Assembly: GCF_001315945.1 (NCBI RefSeq)
Contig: NZ_BBBG01000008.1
Location: 35,356 to 99,355 of the forward strand
Reading direction: 5' to 3'
Origin: Methanogenium cariaci JCM 10550
GTDB taxonomy: Archaea > Halobacteriota > Methanomicrobia > Methanomicrobiales > Methanomicrobiaceae
DNA: 64,000 bases
In this document: positions 42,770 to 54,060 of the stretch, piece by piece
Layout of the letters: every line of letters begins with the position of its first letter
Numbering within the stretch: position 1 is the first letter of the stretch
The notes under the pieces: generated by a model
What the model was told of the DNA's origin: nothing
Databases searched by the model: none
Seen by the model: only the letters and a program-made list of their open reading frames with translations
Position numbers and translations under genes: made by a program

Positions 42770-44103
42770 ATGGATCCCAAGCTGCAGATTGCTCTTGAAA
42801 GTCAAAATCCCTGGTGGTTTTCAAAACAGTATGATGCCGGCATACACCGTCTGTCACAATTCCCTAAGATTCTCTCCTATCTGGATACGGAAGAGATTCT
42901 GCTTTTAACCGGTGCACGAAGAACAGGGAAATCAACGCTTGTGTACCAAATAATTGAATTCCTCCTAAAAAGAGGCGTACCAATGGAGGAAATTCTCTAT
43001 ATCAATCTTGATGAGCCCTTTTCATTTCAATGGCAGATGATCCTGCGCTTATATCAGGACTTGTTGAGGAGTATCTCGTCAGCCACGGAAATCCGGAACG
43101 TCTTTATCTCTGTATCGATGAAGTGCAAAACTATCATTACTGGCCGTATGCCATCAAGACATTGTACGATACAAAACGCGGGGTTAAGTGTATCCTGACC
43201 GGGTCGACATCCTCAACTCTCCAGAAGGATATCAGCGCCCGTCTTTCCGGGCGGTATTTCTCCTGCGCGATATATCCACTTTCATTTCCTGAGTTTCTTC
43301 AGTTCAGGGGTAACTCTGAACTGCCGCTCATTGAAATGAGACAGTATTTTTCTTCATACCTGAAGTATGGTGGGTATCCGCGTGTTGTTCTGGAAGAAAA
43401 TTGCGATCTGAAGCTGCAGATCCTGAAAAATTATTATGAAACGATTTATCTCAAAGACATTATCCTGCCAAACCGGCTCCGGAATAACAGTGATGTGGTT
43501 AATCTTCTCTACTATCTGATCTCAAATGTTGGCAATCTGTATTCATATAATAATATTGCAGATGCCCTCCATATCGCGGTTAATACGGTGAGAGAGTATA
43601 TCGAATATGCGGAAGATGCCTATCTTTTGTATACACTGATGAAATTTGATTATTCAGTAAAAAAGCAGATTGCAAACCCAAAGAAGATCTATGCCCTTGA
43701 TACCGGCCTCGTAAATGCTGTTTCCTTTGCATTTTCAGAAAACCGGGGGGGGAAGTTGCTGGAAAATCTTGTATTTCTCACGCTCAAAAGGAATTACTCT
43801 GAAGTATTTTATCATAAGGAGAAGTACGAATGCGATTTTGTCATTAAGGAAGGCCTTGCGATAATAAAAGCATTTCAGGTGACACAGTCACTGAAGAATC
43901 CGGAAACCAAAAAGAGAGAGGTTCGGGGCCTTAATGAGGCGATGGGTGCATATGGCCTTGAGGAAGGCATTATTATTACCGAGGAGGAATCGGATACTCT
44001 TGTCATTGATGGCAAAACCATTCACATCATGCCAGCCTGTGACTGGCTCATGACTATGGGTGAGCACCAAAACGAGTTCCCGGAGCATTCTGAGGTTGTG
44101 TGA
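42770..44103 (+). CDS. AAA-type ATPase with DUF4143 domain (one frame break)
   Basis: About 444 aa. The AAA_14 ATPase domain has MDPKLQIALESQNPWWFSKQ, LLLTGARRTGKSTLVYQIIE (Walker A), EILYINLDEPFSF, then after a single-T loss at about 43025 LYLCIDEVQNYHYWPYAIKT (Walker B) and CILTGSTSSTLQKDISARLS. The C-terminal DUF4143 part has FYHKEKYECDFVIKEG, a PD-(D/E)xK-like nuclease fold signature (ECDFV). These archaeal and bacterial proteins are common, mobile and poorly understood. It stands alone between sugar genes. The break is in a T run, not a G/C run, so inactivation is possible. Confidence 0.85.
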
Positions 44104-44384
44104 TGAGCCAGATCCATTCGGTTGTGTGATCACAGTCTCCGTTCTTTTTTGGTATCATGTGCGAGGGCAATGCATATGGAAGGGCAATTCCTTAGTATGC
44201 CGGAAGTCATACAGGAATAGTAGAGAAATCGTATCGCTGAGTTAACAGGATATGTCATGTCCGGATCATTCTCTGGTTGCATCCGAATTACATCGATTGA
44301 CATATGAACGTCATCTGATGATTTCTGAATCATATCTGTACAGACCTGAAGAATACCTGAATACTGTCATTTGCTGGAGTAGAT

Positions 44385-45481
44385 ATGAAAATAGTCACCA
44401 TCGTCGGGCCCGTCCCCAGTTTATCAAGTGTGCGCCTGTCTCGCGTGCACTCAGAAGAGAGCATGAAGAGATACTCGTCCACACCGGGCAGCATTATGAC
44501 GCGAATATGTCGGACGTCTTCTTCACCGAACTTGCCATCCCGGCGCCGGACTACCATCTGGGCATCGGTTCCGGTTCGCAGGGGGAGCAGACGGCAGAAT
44601 GCTTGCCGCAATTGAGGAGGTACTCATCCGGGAAGAGCCGGATCGGGTGCTGGTCTATGGTGACACAAACTCCACCCTTGCGGGCGCCCTTGCGGCAGTG
44701 AAGCTGCACATCCCGGTTGCCCACGTGGAGGCGGGCCTGCGGAGTTTTGATCGGTCGATGCCGGAGGAGATTAACCGGATCGTCACCGACCATATCTCTG
44801 ACCTGCTCTTCTGTCCGACGCAGACGGCGGTGGACAATCTTGCGGCGGAGGGCATCACAACAGGGGGTGCACCTCACCGGTGATGTGATGGTCGACGCCC
44901 TGCTCTACAATACGGGGATTGCCGAGCAGTCATCGACGGTGCTTGAGGTGCTGGGCCTTACGAAAGGCGAATATTATGTCGCAACCGTGCACCGGGCATC
45001 GAACACGGACTCTGAAGAGCACCTGAAAAGTATCATGGAGGCGTTCGGGGGAGGTTGACGGCCCGGTCGTATTCCCCCCCGCCCACCCGCGGACGATGAA
45101 GTACCTGAAGGAGTACGGCCTTGATGACCGTCTCCCAGAGAATATCCGTCTGACCGAACCCCCCCTTGCCTACCTGGACATGCTCCACCTGATGCGGCAT
45201 GCAAAGATGATTCTCACCGACTCCGGCGGTGTGCAGAAGGAGGCATACATCCTCAAGGTGCCTGTGTTACGCTGCGGGAAAATACCGAGTGGGTGGAGAC
45301 GCTGGAGGACGGGTGGAATGTGCTGGTCGGGGGGGCTGATGGGGGGGAGAAGATTGTTGAGGCAGCGGCAGCGCGACACATCTCTCTCCCAGGTGACCAG
45401 CAGCCTGTGTTTGGAACCGGGCATGCGAGTGAGGTGATTGCGGATCTGGTAGGGGAGAGGTCTGATACTATTGGAGAATGA
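44385..45481 (+). CDS. wecB: UDP-N-acetylglucosamine 2-epimerase, first copy (frame broken)
   Basis: Chain: [142 protein letters not shown] and ending [11 protein letters not shown]. All hallmark motifs of the non-hydrolysing 2-epimerase (GT-B fold) are present. Converts UDP-GlcNAc, or its diacetamido-uronate derivative as WbpI does, to the manno form. Breaks at 44400, 44600, 44865, 45050 and 45275. The 280-bp gap upstream holds no recognisable gene. Confidence 0.9.
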
Positions 45482-45542
45482 TGATCTTTCGGTTCATATT
45501 TTCGGATTGGTGAGGATCATATGTCAGGGATTTTGAGGGATA

Positions 45543-46792
45543 ATGGATAGTATGACGAAACGGATCTCAGAACCTGACGGGAATGCCATAGATGTCAGTG
45601 ATTTTACTGACAAACGTCTCCTTGTCATCACTCCGAATTATCCAAATGTAGATGGATCCTATTTCGGCAGTGTTTTTGTAAAAAACCAGGTTGATGCACT
45701 GAAAAAGTATTTCCGGGAAGTGATTGTCATCGCCCCTGTTCTTTTCTCTGCGGGTCGTTTCCCGGATGACAGACTCTGTCGTGATTACACCTACGACAAT
45801 GTTCGTGTATTTTATCCCCGTTCCCTCTACATTCCATGGCCCGTATACCGGAAACTGAATATCAGCCGTATGTATTTTGATACCCGTGCATCTGCCGTTG
45901 AGGCTCTGATACAAAAAGAGAATCTGGAGTTTGATCTTGTTCATGCCCACTTTGTGTGGCCGTCTGCACAAATTGCACAGGAGCTGAAGAAGAAATATGA
46001 TGTCCCCCCCTGTGTTGTGACGGCACATGGCTACGATGTCTATGAACTTCCGTTTCGTGATAAGATCTGGCAAAGACGGGTGGAATCGGTTCTAAATAGT
46101 ATGGACCGAATCATTACGGTAAGCAAAAAAAACCAGGCATGTCTGGAGATACTTTGCATCACAACCCCCCCCGTCACCGTGATCCCCAATGGGTTCTCAG
46201 AAGATCTCTTTTATCCACAGGACAGAGAAACGTGCAGGAAAAAACTGGGTCTGCCCCTGGATAAAAAATCATACTGACCGTTGGAAATCTTGTTGACGTG
46301 AAGGGGGGGCACAAGTATCTCATTGAAGCGATGGAGCACCTTAAGAAACAGCACACCGATATTTTCTGTGTCATTGTTGGTTCTGGTTTTTTGAAGGCAG
46401 CACTTGAAGACCAGATAACAGCAGCAGGGTTGGAAGAGTCTGTCTTTCTCGCGGGAGGCAGGCCGCATGAGGAGATTCCTGTGTGGATGAATGCCTGTGA
46501 TGTGTTTGTGCTCCCGAGTCTGAATGAAGGAAACCCAACGGTGATGTTTGAATGCTTGGGATGTGGTAAGCCGTTCGTTGGGACGGATGTTGGTGGAATT
46601 GGAGAGATTATTGAGCCGGAACGGAATGGTTTGTTATGTCTGCCGCGAGATCCTGAATGTCTTGCTATGGCAATTGCAGCTGCGCTTGAAAGGGAATGGG
46701 ATGCTTCTGAAATTACTGAGTTTTCATCCAGGTATTCATGGGTAAATGTTGTAAGAGAGATTCTGGAAATTTACCGTGGGATGGATGAATAA
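45543..46792 (+). CDS. GT4-family glycosyltransferase (one frame break)
   Basis: About 416 aa. N-terminal part: KRLLVITPNYPNVDGSYFGS, VFVKNQVDALKKYFREVIVI, FDLVHAHFVWPSAQIAQELK, CVVTAHGYDVYELPFRDKIW, ITVSKKNQACLE, VTVIPNGFSEDLFYP. After a break at about 46275: LTVGNLVDVKGHKYLIEAME-like, VGSGFLKAALEDQI, VWMNACDVFVLPSLNEGNPT (the E-x7-E retaining signature in NEGNPTVMFECLGCGKPFVG). Transfers a sugar from a nucleotide donor to a growing cytoplasmic glycan. Follows wecB at 60 bp. Confidence 0.88.
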
Positions 46793-47003
46793 TTGCGGAA
46801 TTTAATGATTATTTCATCGATCTGTGGTGGCTGTATATCTGATGAAAATATCGCTATGGCACATGCCGTAATATTTCCCGTTCTCTGCTGCCCCAAATGA
46901 TGATACTTTTTTCATGCGTCCCAATTCGGCGGTCTGGAGATCTCTGACATGAATTATTTTTTTATCAACGAAAATGTCTGCCCGTTGTCTTAGTGAGAAG
47001 GGT

Positions 47004-48458
47004 TCATAGCCATTTTGGCCAGGGCATCCCGAGTTGCACCACGAGACTTTGGATTTCGTCATGAAGGCTGCTGTCTGCCTTCATGAGTACAAGGCTGTAG
47101 ACAAGTCCCCCCCCAAGCCAACGGCAGTCAGGACAAGGAAAATATTGGAAAGGGGGGGACGAGAAGCCTGAACAGCAGGATCACAACAGCCATCACCCCC
47201 CCGGCTGCAACGAGGATGTGAAAAGTGGGCCCTCGCTCAATGTGCACCGAGATCTGCCGTGAGAGATAGTGGTAGGCAATCGTGGCGTTGACGAGCATCG
47301 TGACAAGGGTAGCGATCGCGGCCCCTTCGATTCCGATAATGGGGGGGATGAGAGCAAGGTCAAGCACGATGTTCACGACCGCTGCGGCTCCGGTGGCGTA
47401 GAAGGACTCCCTTGGACGGTTGATAGCGTTGAGGGCCATTGTCTGAAGAAACATGAAGACATTGACTATCTGCACGAGGAGGAGAATGCCGAGGACACCT
47501 GCACCTTCGGCAAAGCCTGCGCCGTAAAAGAAGTAGAGGAGACGTTCTCCGAGGATCCACCTCCGACCGCGACCGGCACTGCGAGGATGAGGGAGTAGGT
47601 GAAGGCGCGGGCAAGGGTGGGGGTGATGAGGTTGAGGGAGCCTTCGGCATGCCACTTGCTGATCTTTGGGTATAACACAATGCGGAGTGCCATAGTTGTG
47701 AAGGTGGCGGCAGCGGTGAACTGGAAGGCGATGCGGTATATGCCAACATCGCCGAGGTTGAGAAAGTAGCCGATGAGGATGGTATCAGCATAAGAGAAGA
47801 CGATTGCACCACTTCCTGAGAGAAATATCCAAAAGGAGAATGTGCTGAGGTTACGTAGGTGGCACCATTTGAACTTTGCCAGAGTAAGTGTGAGGAACCT
47901 GAGGTTGAAAAGGCCTCCCACGAAAATACCTGCAATGAACCCGCCGACAAGACCTGCGGCACCATAACCCAAGTATACGGCAGCAACCTGGACAACAATT
48001 TTTGCAAGATTATTCAGGAGACTTCCGGTCTGGTTAACACCAACTTTCCCTTCTCCATAGACACCATTTCCGGTGACTCCCGTAAACATAGCAATAACAA
48101 GCGCAAAAATCAGCCAGAAAAACATGTCCCCGCCTTCGAGATCATTGACGAACGGGCGTATGGCAAGTAGCGCTGTCACTGAGACAAACAGGAGAATGAC
48201 CCTAAGTACAAGAAAAGCTGTGAAGTATTCGTTCTGCTCCCTTCCCTCGGAGATTCGTTTTACTGCAGCGCCACCAAAGCCACCATCGCCAATGAGATTG
48301 AAAATGCCATAGTACGCAAGGAATAGAGCATAGGCACCATATACAGCTTTGCCGAGTATATGAGCAAAGTACATCGTAGCAAGGAACCCAACAGCTGTGA
48401 GTCCAATTGTGGATATAAGGCTGATCAGGCTCTGGCGTCGAACCGGGTCAATGCCCAT
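47004..48458 (-). CDS. Polysaccharide/oligosaccharide flippase (MOP superfamily, frame broken)
   Basis: A membrane protein of about 480 aa with 12-14 helices: SLISLISTIGLTAVGFLATM, AVYGAYALFLAYYGIFNLIG, VIAMFTGVTGNGVYGEGKV (typical Wzx-type opening), FWIFLSGSGAIVFSYADTIL, GYFLNLGDVGIYRIAFQFTA, then after breaks at about 47560 and 47150 GILLLVQIVNVFMFLQTM and a tail ending GMPWPKWL. Flips lipid-linked oligosaccharide to the outer face for N-glycosylation or S-layer decoration. The start ATG gives MGIDPVRRQSLISL. A TATA-like GAAAATATAAG lies 65-80 bp upstream. Confidence 0.88.
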
Positions 48459-48736
48459 GATGCGGGATAAGTAATGGGATGGGGGGGAGAACACACAAAC
48501 ACTATTGGTAAATAGAGATTAATGCTTTCTTATATTTTCAATCAAGAAATAGTCGGGCTGTCCCTTTCAGAGAATATCTATTGATACGCATTCCCCCCCT
48601 GTTGTTTTTATTGTTCAACAATGTAAATTAGCAATTACTTGCCTTTTTCATAATCCTTCTAAAGTCCCTACAATAGTTTATCGACCAGATGAACATGAAG
48701 AATGTCTGATCGATTAGTCCAAAGGGTTTCAACAGA

Positions 48737-48764
48737 GCCGGTTTTTGCGGATTTTTAAACCGGC
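48737..48764. repeat. Hairpin with 8-bp GC-rich stem
   Basis: Inverted repeat GCCGGTTT / AAACCGGC with a 12-base loop, in the otherwise gene-free 385-bp gap 48459-48843. It lies about 80 bp past the end of the minus-strand transferase gene (48844), where it could act as a transcript end, and about 280 bp upstream of the flippase start. I see nothing else in the gap beyond the flippase promoter. Confidence 0.5.
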
Positions 48765-48843
48765 ACACTTGGGGGGGATTTTAAAATTGGCATTGACAGT
48801 CGGGAGAACCTTCAGGAATGATCACTAAAACCTGATTATGTAG

Positions 48844-49986
48844 TCATGATCGATTTCCTTTTAAATATCTGAAACAGGTAGAACCCAGAGACATTATTAC
48901 ATTTGCTGAGAAATACCCAAATAATATTCTCCTGACGGTGTGCTCAATCTGTAACCATTTAGAATGATTGTACATTTCAATAAAATGGAGCAAACCTTCT
49001 GCAGTTTTTCTCCCCCGCAGTGCCATCAGCATAAGAAATGAACTTCTTTTTATCCTCAAGAATCTGTTCTTTATTCGTATTATAAAAATCAATAGCACGA
49101 TAAAAATCAGACTCAACAGAGGTGGAATCACGGCTTATAATGGCAAATTCATCCACTCTTTTTTCCATGTTTCTCAATCTATGATTTTTTCCATACATCA
49201 GCCAAGAGTAGGTTTCTGTCCGATCAGTATACTCTCCCAAAACGAACCGCTCAGAGCATCTGATATTACAATATCAGAGAGAGTTAGAAGTTCAGGTAGG
49301 GGGGGTGAGACATTCGAGATAATGTGTAGATCATTGTGACGCGAAAGGTCTTGCCAACGGAATTTTTCCTTTCTCAGGGATACGTGGTGCGGCTTAATTA
49401 TTATATTATAATAATTCGACAATTTCACTAAGAACTGATCGCAGTTGCCCAAAGATGATTCAGATGCCCATGTTGGCAGATACAAAATATTTTTTTTACC
49501 ATTGTCCTGTAGAACATAATATTTTAGCAATTTATCTCGCTGATATTTCCCCAAAAAATAGGGATCATATTTAGGGTAGCCACCAATGATTGGATGAGTA
49601 TATCTCTTAAGAAGGTTGAAAGAAAACTCTCCCGGACAAACAACTATGTCAAAAGGTATACTGCTTTTGTAACTGTACGTAAAATTCTTTTCCGAATTGA
49701 TACCATAAACTAAACGGCAGCTTATCGCATTTTTATATTCTGGGATATTGATGACATTATGGTACTGCGTTGTAATGACCATGTCCACATTCGCAGATGG
49801 AAGATGAGAATATTTTATACCTAAGTCATCATATATTTCCTCAGCTACCGTTTTATCAAACCAACCTGTGTTGCTATCAGGTAATACCAGATTTATCTCA
49901 CATCCTAGATCCTCAAGGTTTTTTGCTATATTCAAATATTCAAAAATTTCAAAGGAATCTACATGATAGAAATCAATGATTGTCAT
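48844..49986 (-). CDS. CDP-glycerol glycerophosphotransferase-like protein (frame broken)
   Basis: About 380 aa. MTIIDFYHVDSFEIFEYLNI, then TTQYHNVINIPEYKNAISCR, FDIVVCPGEFSFNLLKRYTH, NILYLPTWASESSLGNCDQF, IIIKPHHVSLRKEKFRWQDL, and DIVISDALSGSFWESILIGQ. The 'LYxPTW', 'IKxHH' and 'SDxSGxxxExxxxxxP' order is that of TagB/TagF-type transferases, which move polyol phosphate onto cell-surface polymers. After breaks at about 49200 and 49015 the tail continues RNMEKRVDEFAIISRDSTSV and AEGLLHFIEMYNHSKWLQIE. Being in an archaeon, the true substrate may be another CDP-linked group. AT-richer than the flanking sugar genes. Confidence 0.8.
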
Positions 49987-50071
49987 ATATTACCTCTAGT
50001 CATGTCGAATCTCATGTCAAGTAGTTTGTCATTTCTACCATTGGTTTAGATGAGTTAACCCCTCACCCAAA

Positions 50072-50778
50072 TTATTCATGTTTCAGTCCTTTCCAAGCAA
50101 TAAATAGATTAATCTGTGGGATTAGAGAAAATAACCTGCCGTTCTCTTTCAGGAACTCAATCTCAACTCCCTTGCAGTAAATTTTCATAATCCTTTTTAA
50201 TTCCCATGGATAAAACCATTTTTCAACAAAAACAAAATCCTTGGGATACATCCACTGATTTGACCATTCCTTATACTTCTTAATAAGGATTCGGGGGGGA
50301 ACAAACAATTTTTGATGAAGCGAACATTTATTTTTATCAATAATCAGTATTTTTCCATTAGTTCGGAGAACCCTGATCAACTCACTAATAGCAATCTCCG
50401 TATCTGGGATATGCTCCAGAACTTCTATTGAAAATACATAATCAAATGAGTTATCCTTGAAAGGAAGCCTTGTCAGGCTCCCCCCCTGAGTGAAAAATCC
50501 CCCCCCATTAATATTTCTTGTCGCCTGAAGTAACTCATCAGAAAAATCAATCCCAACAACTTCAGCTCCTGCCTTTAGCAATAAGTCTGAAAATCTTCCT
50601 TTCCCACATCCAGCATCCAATATTCTCTTCCCACGTACATCACCAAAATATTGTAATACTGATCTAATCCTGATATCGGAAGAATCAACAACACTTGGGA
50701 AGTGGTCACTAAGCTCATTAAAACGCTCACGGATTATGTCTTCAGTGCCGGATTTTTATCCAGAGATAATAACATCAT
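50072..50778 (-). CDS. SAM-dependent methyltransferase (start region frame-broken)
   Basis: Class I methyltransferase: RILDAGCGKGRFSDLLLKAG (SAM-binding loop), AEVVGIDFSDELLQATRNIN, RLPFKDNSFDYVFSIEVLEH (motif with acidic VLEHIPD), ELIRVLRTNGKILIIDKNKC. The open frame has no start codon above LDAGCG except TTG. Restoring one A at about 50745 joins MLLSLDKNPALKDIIRERFN, which begins inside the end of the deacetylase gene (22-bp overlap). About 235 aa. Likely methylates a sugar of the surface glycan. Confidence 0.85.
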
Positions 50779-51649
50779 CGTACCTCATGATTGCAATTTC
50801 ATTTTTCATCTCATCCAGATAATCCAGGATCATTACAAAATCCCTTAAGTGAACGACATCCTGTGGATCAAAATAGGTATTTATAAACGAATGATATTTT
50901 AATCCTGTCTGGGTTAGTTCCTTAAATAGTTCAAAGAATTCACCGTCCCTGCAATGCGAACCAACTCCCCCCCTTTTAAGTGAGTGCCAGGTATCAAATA
51001 CTCCAAATGGATGTCTTGGACAAGGGCTCACAGGGAACTCAGTAATATCACCACAGACATATGGAAGTCCAAAAGATGGAGACCTTGCTGCTGAAATTGA
51101 TGATGAGTATTTATATTCCAATTCAGTTAAAATCGGATAAATAGCATCAGTATACAAATTCCCGAAATGGGGGGGTATTCGAAAACCTCTTGGACGATAC
51201 CCCAAGGTCTGCCTGCAGACTTCATCACACTTTTCAATCTCGTAACGTTGTTGATGAATATCCAGTGAATTAAATTTCTCATTTGGATTCCACTCGTCGC
51301 TATTTGGGTGTGAATAGGTGTGATTCAATATTTCATGACCTTCATCAACAAGTGCTGCATGTTCGCGAGGATATTGAAGAATTCCTTTTCCAACACAGGC
51401 AAAGTTCGCTTTGATTGGGTAAGAACTCAGAATATCAACTAATTCAGGAAGAACAAGAATATCCTCAGAAAAATCGACATCAAATGACAATGATACTAGA
51501 GCATTTTTACCATTCCATTGGCGGGAAGGATCATAATTGGATCCCATCATCGATTCAAAAAAGTATCGTGGAATAATTTTCCCTGCAAGTCTACGTGTAG
51601 CTCCGTTTCTCTCTAATAGTCGTAATAAAGAATAATTCAAGATTTTCAC
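50756..51649 (-). CDS. Polysaccharide deacetylase (NodB/CE4 family)
   Basis: 297 aa intact. NodB motifs: motif 1 LVSLSFDVDFSEDILVLPEL (Asp pair), motif 2 GHEILNHTYSHPNSDEW (metal-binding H-x3-H), motif 3 RPRGFRIPPHFGNLY (R-x-P with one extra proline from a 7-C run). It removes acetyl groups from N-acetyl sugars, acting here on a glycan precursor. No signal peptide is evident, so it probably acts in the cytoplasm. Stop overlaps the methyltransferase start; start overlaps the end of the next upstream glycosyltransferase by 4 bp. Confidence 0.85.
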   Translation of the reverse strand: MKILNYSLLRLLERNGATRRLAGKIIPRYFFESMMGSNYDPSRQWNGKNALVSLSFDVDFSEDILVLPELVDILSSYPIKANFACVGKGILQYPREHAALVDEGHEILNHTYSHPNSDEWNPNEKFNSLDIHQQRYEIEKCDEVCRQTLGYRPRGFRIPPHFGNLYTDAIYPILTELEYKYSSSISAARSPSFGLPYVCGDITEFPVSPCPRHPFGVFDTWHSLKRGGVGSHCRDGEFFELFKELTQTGLKYHSFINTYFDPQDVVHLRDFVMILDYLDEMKNEIAIMRYDDVIISG

Positions 51650-52905
51650 TCCTCGATAAGAATATTCATTTCACTGACAAGTCTAACCACATTTGTTTGT
51701 ATACAGTATTTCTCAATCTCCATAAGATCTGGTGTAATCGATAATTCTGATTTCAAATAGGCCTGATAATAATCCTCAATAGCATTTTTAATATCTGGAA
51801 TATCAGTTGGTGCCACGACAGTGCCCGTTCTGGTTGCCCTTATGATATCGGCTGATTCTCCGTTTAATGGAGTCAGTGCAAGAATCGGTTTTTCAACAGC
51901 AAGATATTCCAGCAATTTCATTGGCAAAAATATACTTTCACGATCACTGGGGGGGCGTCGATGAGTAGTAATACATCAGAATTAGCCAGGTGAGTGAACG
52001 TTTCATGATGGGATACAGGAGGTAAGATCCGGAGCAATTCTTTCACCCCCCCATGTTGTTCAGCAAGTATCTCCAGAGATTCATTGTCCCTGTCAGAGCC
52101 TCCAATAATATTTACCTTGATGTTCAGCGACTTGTAATCTTTTTTAAGCAGACCTAATGATTCAAAAAAACAATTCGGCCTTCTTGAACCATAAAATCTA
52201 CCCATATATGTCATAGTCAAAAAACGGTGTTCTTTTGGAGATCTTTTCAAATTTACTCCATCAAAATCTTCGGGATCATAAGAGTTTGGAATAACAATAA
52301 TTTTTTATCGATATCAGGTATGTTTTCAAAATGTTTTATTACAATATCCCGGTATCTTCCCGTTGTCACAACGACCTTGTCCGCCTTAGAAAGAACCCTT
52401 TTTTCAAGGGATTGCTCAAGATTATGCAATATCGGGATTTTTGAAGATATAAAGGGGCTTAATGTCCAAGGGTCTGAGAAATCCGCAATCATGGGAGATT
52501 CAACTTTGATTTTAGTATTAGTCCAACAATGTGACTTGCAATCGGCGTCGAACGTGAAAGAATAATATCTATATCTTCTTTTTTTATGATTTTTTTCCCA
52601 TATAGTATTGCAAAAGGTAGCCACTCAAGGTAATAATCATGAAGATGGAGACCTGGAACGATAATGCTGAGACCTTTCATACACGTATCAAAAAATTTGT
52701 TTGAATAGGCTCTGATAATCGGAACCTCATGTGGTAATTCCAAGATCAGAGCTTGATCTATTGGATTTAAGGGAGTCTTTATAGTTAATACAACTGGTTG
52801 CCATTCAAAGCGTGAGAGGTATTTTAACGTTTTTATTGAACGAATACTCTCTGATGAACCCCCCCTTGGAGGCATTTCTGGAGTGATGAATAACACTTTC
52901 TTCAT
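51646..52905 (-). CDS. Glycosyltransferase, GT4-like (frame broken)
   Basis: Recovered about 415 aa: MKKVLFITPEMPPRGGSSES, SIKTLKYLSRFEWQPVVLT, DIDIILSRSTPIASHIVGL, IADFSDPWTLSPFISSKIPI, LEKRVLSKADKVVVTTGRYR, MTYMGRFYGSRRPNCFFESL, VNIIGGSDRDNESLEILA, LANSDVLLLIDAP, LPMKLLEYLAVEKPILALTP. The layout 'DFSDPW' after the N-terminal domain and 'KLLEYLAxxKPIL' in the C-terminal domain is typical of GT4 enzymes in capsule loci. Breaks at about 52500, 52250 and 51945. The start is set by MKKVLF; the longer frame runs into the upstream gene. Confidence 0.85.
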
Positions 52906-52972
52906 GAGTACACCTACTATTTTGCGTGAAATGATTGATATACCCTGCTTTGGGAAACATCCTGTCAATATA

Positions 52973-54060
52973 TCAACACATATATTTTCTGATAACAATG
53001 TCGACGATGTTTTTTCCGGTATTACCATCTCCAAATGGGTTTTTCCAGACCTTCTCTTTATTGATCATAATCTCAACAGCATTCAGGATTGCCTCTGCAT
53101 TTACACCCGCCAGAACATTCGATCCAACCTCTATAGTTTCTGGTCTTTCAGTATTGTTTCTTAAAGTCACACAGGGAACATTCAGAATACAGGTTTCTTC
53201 CTGAGCACCACCTGAATCGGTTATTACAAGTCTGGAATTAGATTCAAGTTGTAAAAATTCCAAAAAACCAAGAGGTTCAACAAATCGAATTCCATCGGTA
53301 TTTAAACCGAACTTAACGATTTGTTTCTTTGTTCGGGGGATGGATTGGAAATATTATCGGAATTGATAATTTTTTATGCACCAATTGCAATCCTTTGATT
53401 ATCGAATGTAAGCGCTCATAAGAATCAACATTTTCCTGTCGATGGGCAGTCACCAAAAAATACCCATTCTTTTCCAAATCCAACACTTTAAGGACATCAA
53501 TGCTATCCTTTGCAACTTTAATATTATGGTAGACAGCATCAACAATTGTGTTCCCCGTTACGAAGATTTTTTCTTCCCTAATCCCTTCATTCAATAATAT
53601 TTTTTTGTATTTTCCGTAGGTGTAAATAACAAATCAGCACAATGATCAGCAAGTATGCGGTTTATTTCCTCAGGCATCCTCCGATCATAACTTCTCAATC
53701 CAGCCTCAACATGCCCAACACCAATATGCAATTTTGCTGCGACAATTGAACCAGCAAGAACTGAATTCGTATCCCCCCCTGAACTAAAACAATATCCGGA
53801 TGTTCCTGAAGTAACGTCTTTTCGATCCCTACCATCATCTTTCCTGTCTGTTCTGCATGACTCCCAGAGCCCACATCTAGATTATAACGCGGTTGTGGAA
53901 GCTGCAATTCATTAAAAAAGATCTTATCAAGATTGTATGAATAATGTTGTCCCGTATGAAGAACAAAATAGTCGAGGCCACGAGATTCACACTCTCGAAT
54001 TATGGGGGGGGACATTTTAATTATTTCAGGTCTTGTTCCCACGATAATTGCAATCTTCAT
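52973..54060 (-). CDS. wecB: UDP-N-acetylglucosamine 2-epimerase, second copy (frame broken)
   Basis: [60 protein letters not shown], then after breaks [96 protein letters not shown]. All non-hydrolysing 2-epimerase motifs are present. It is only distantly similar to the copy at 44385 and the DNA is AT-richer, so it is a paralogue rather than a recent duplicate. One may act on UDP-GlcNAc and the other on the diacetamido-uronate. First gene of the minus-strand operon running to 48844. Confidence 0.9.

Noticed and set aside
46814..47062. 82-codon frame on the minus strand, MTKSKVSWCNSGCPG...
   Set aside because: It is an out-of-frame reading of the flippase 3' end; the true frame gives HDEIQSLVVQLGMPWPKWL and a stop at 47004.
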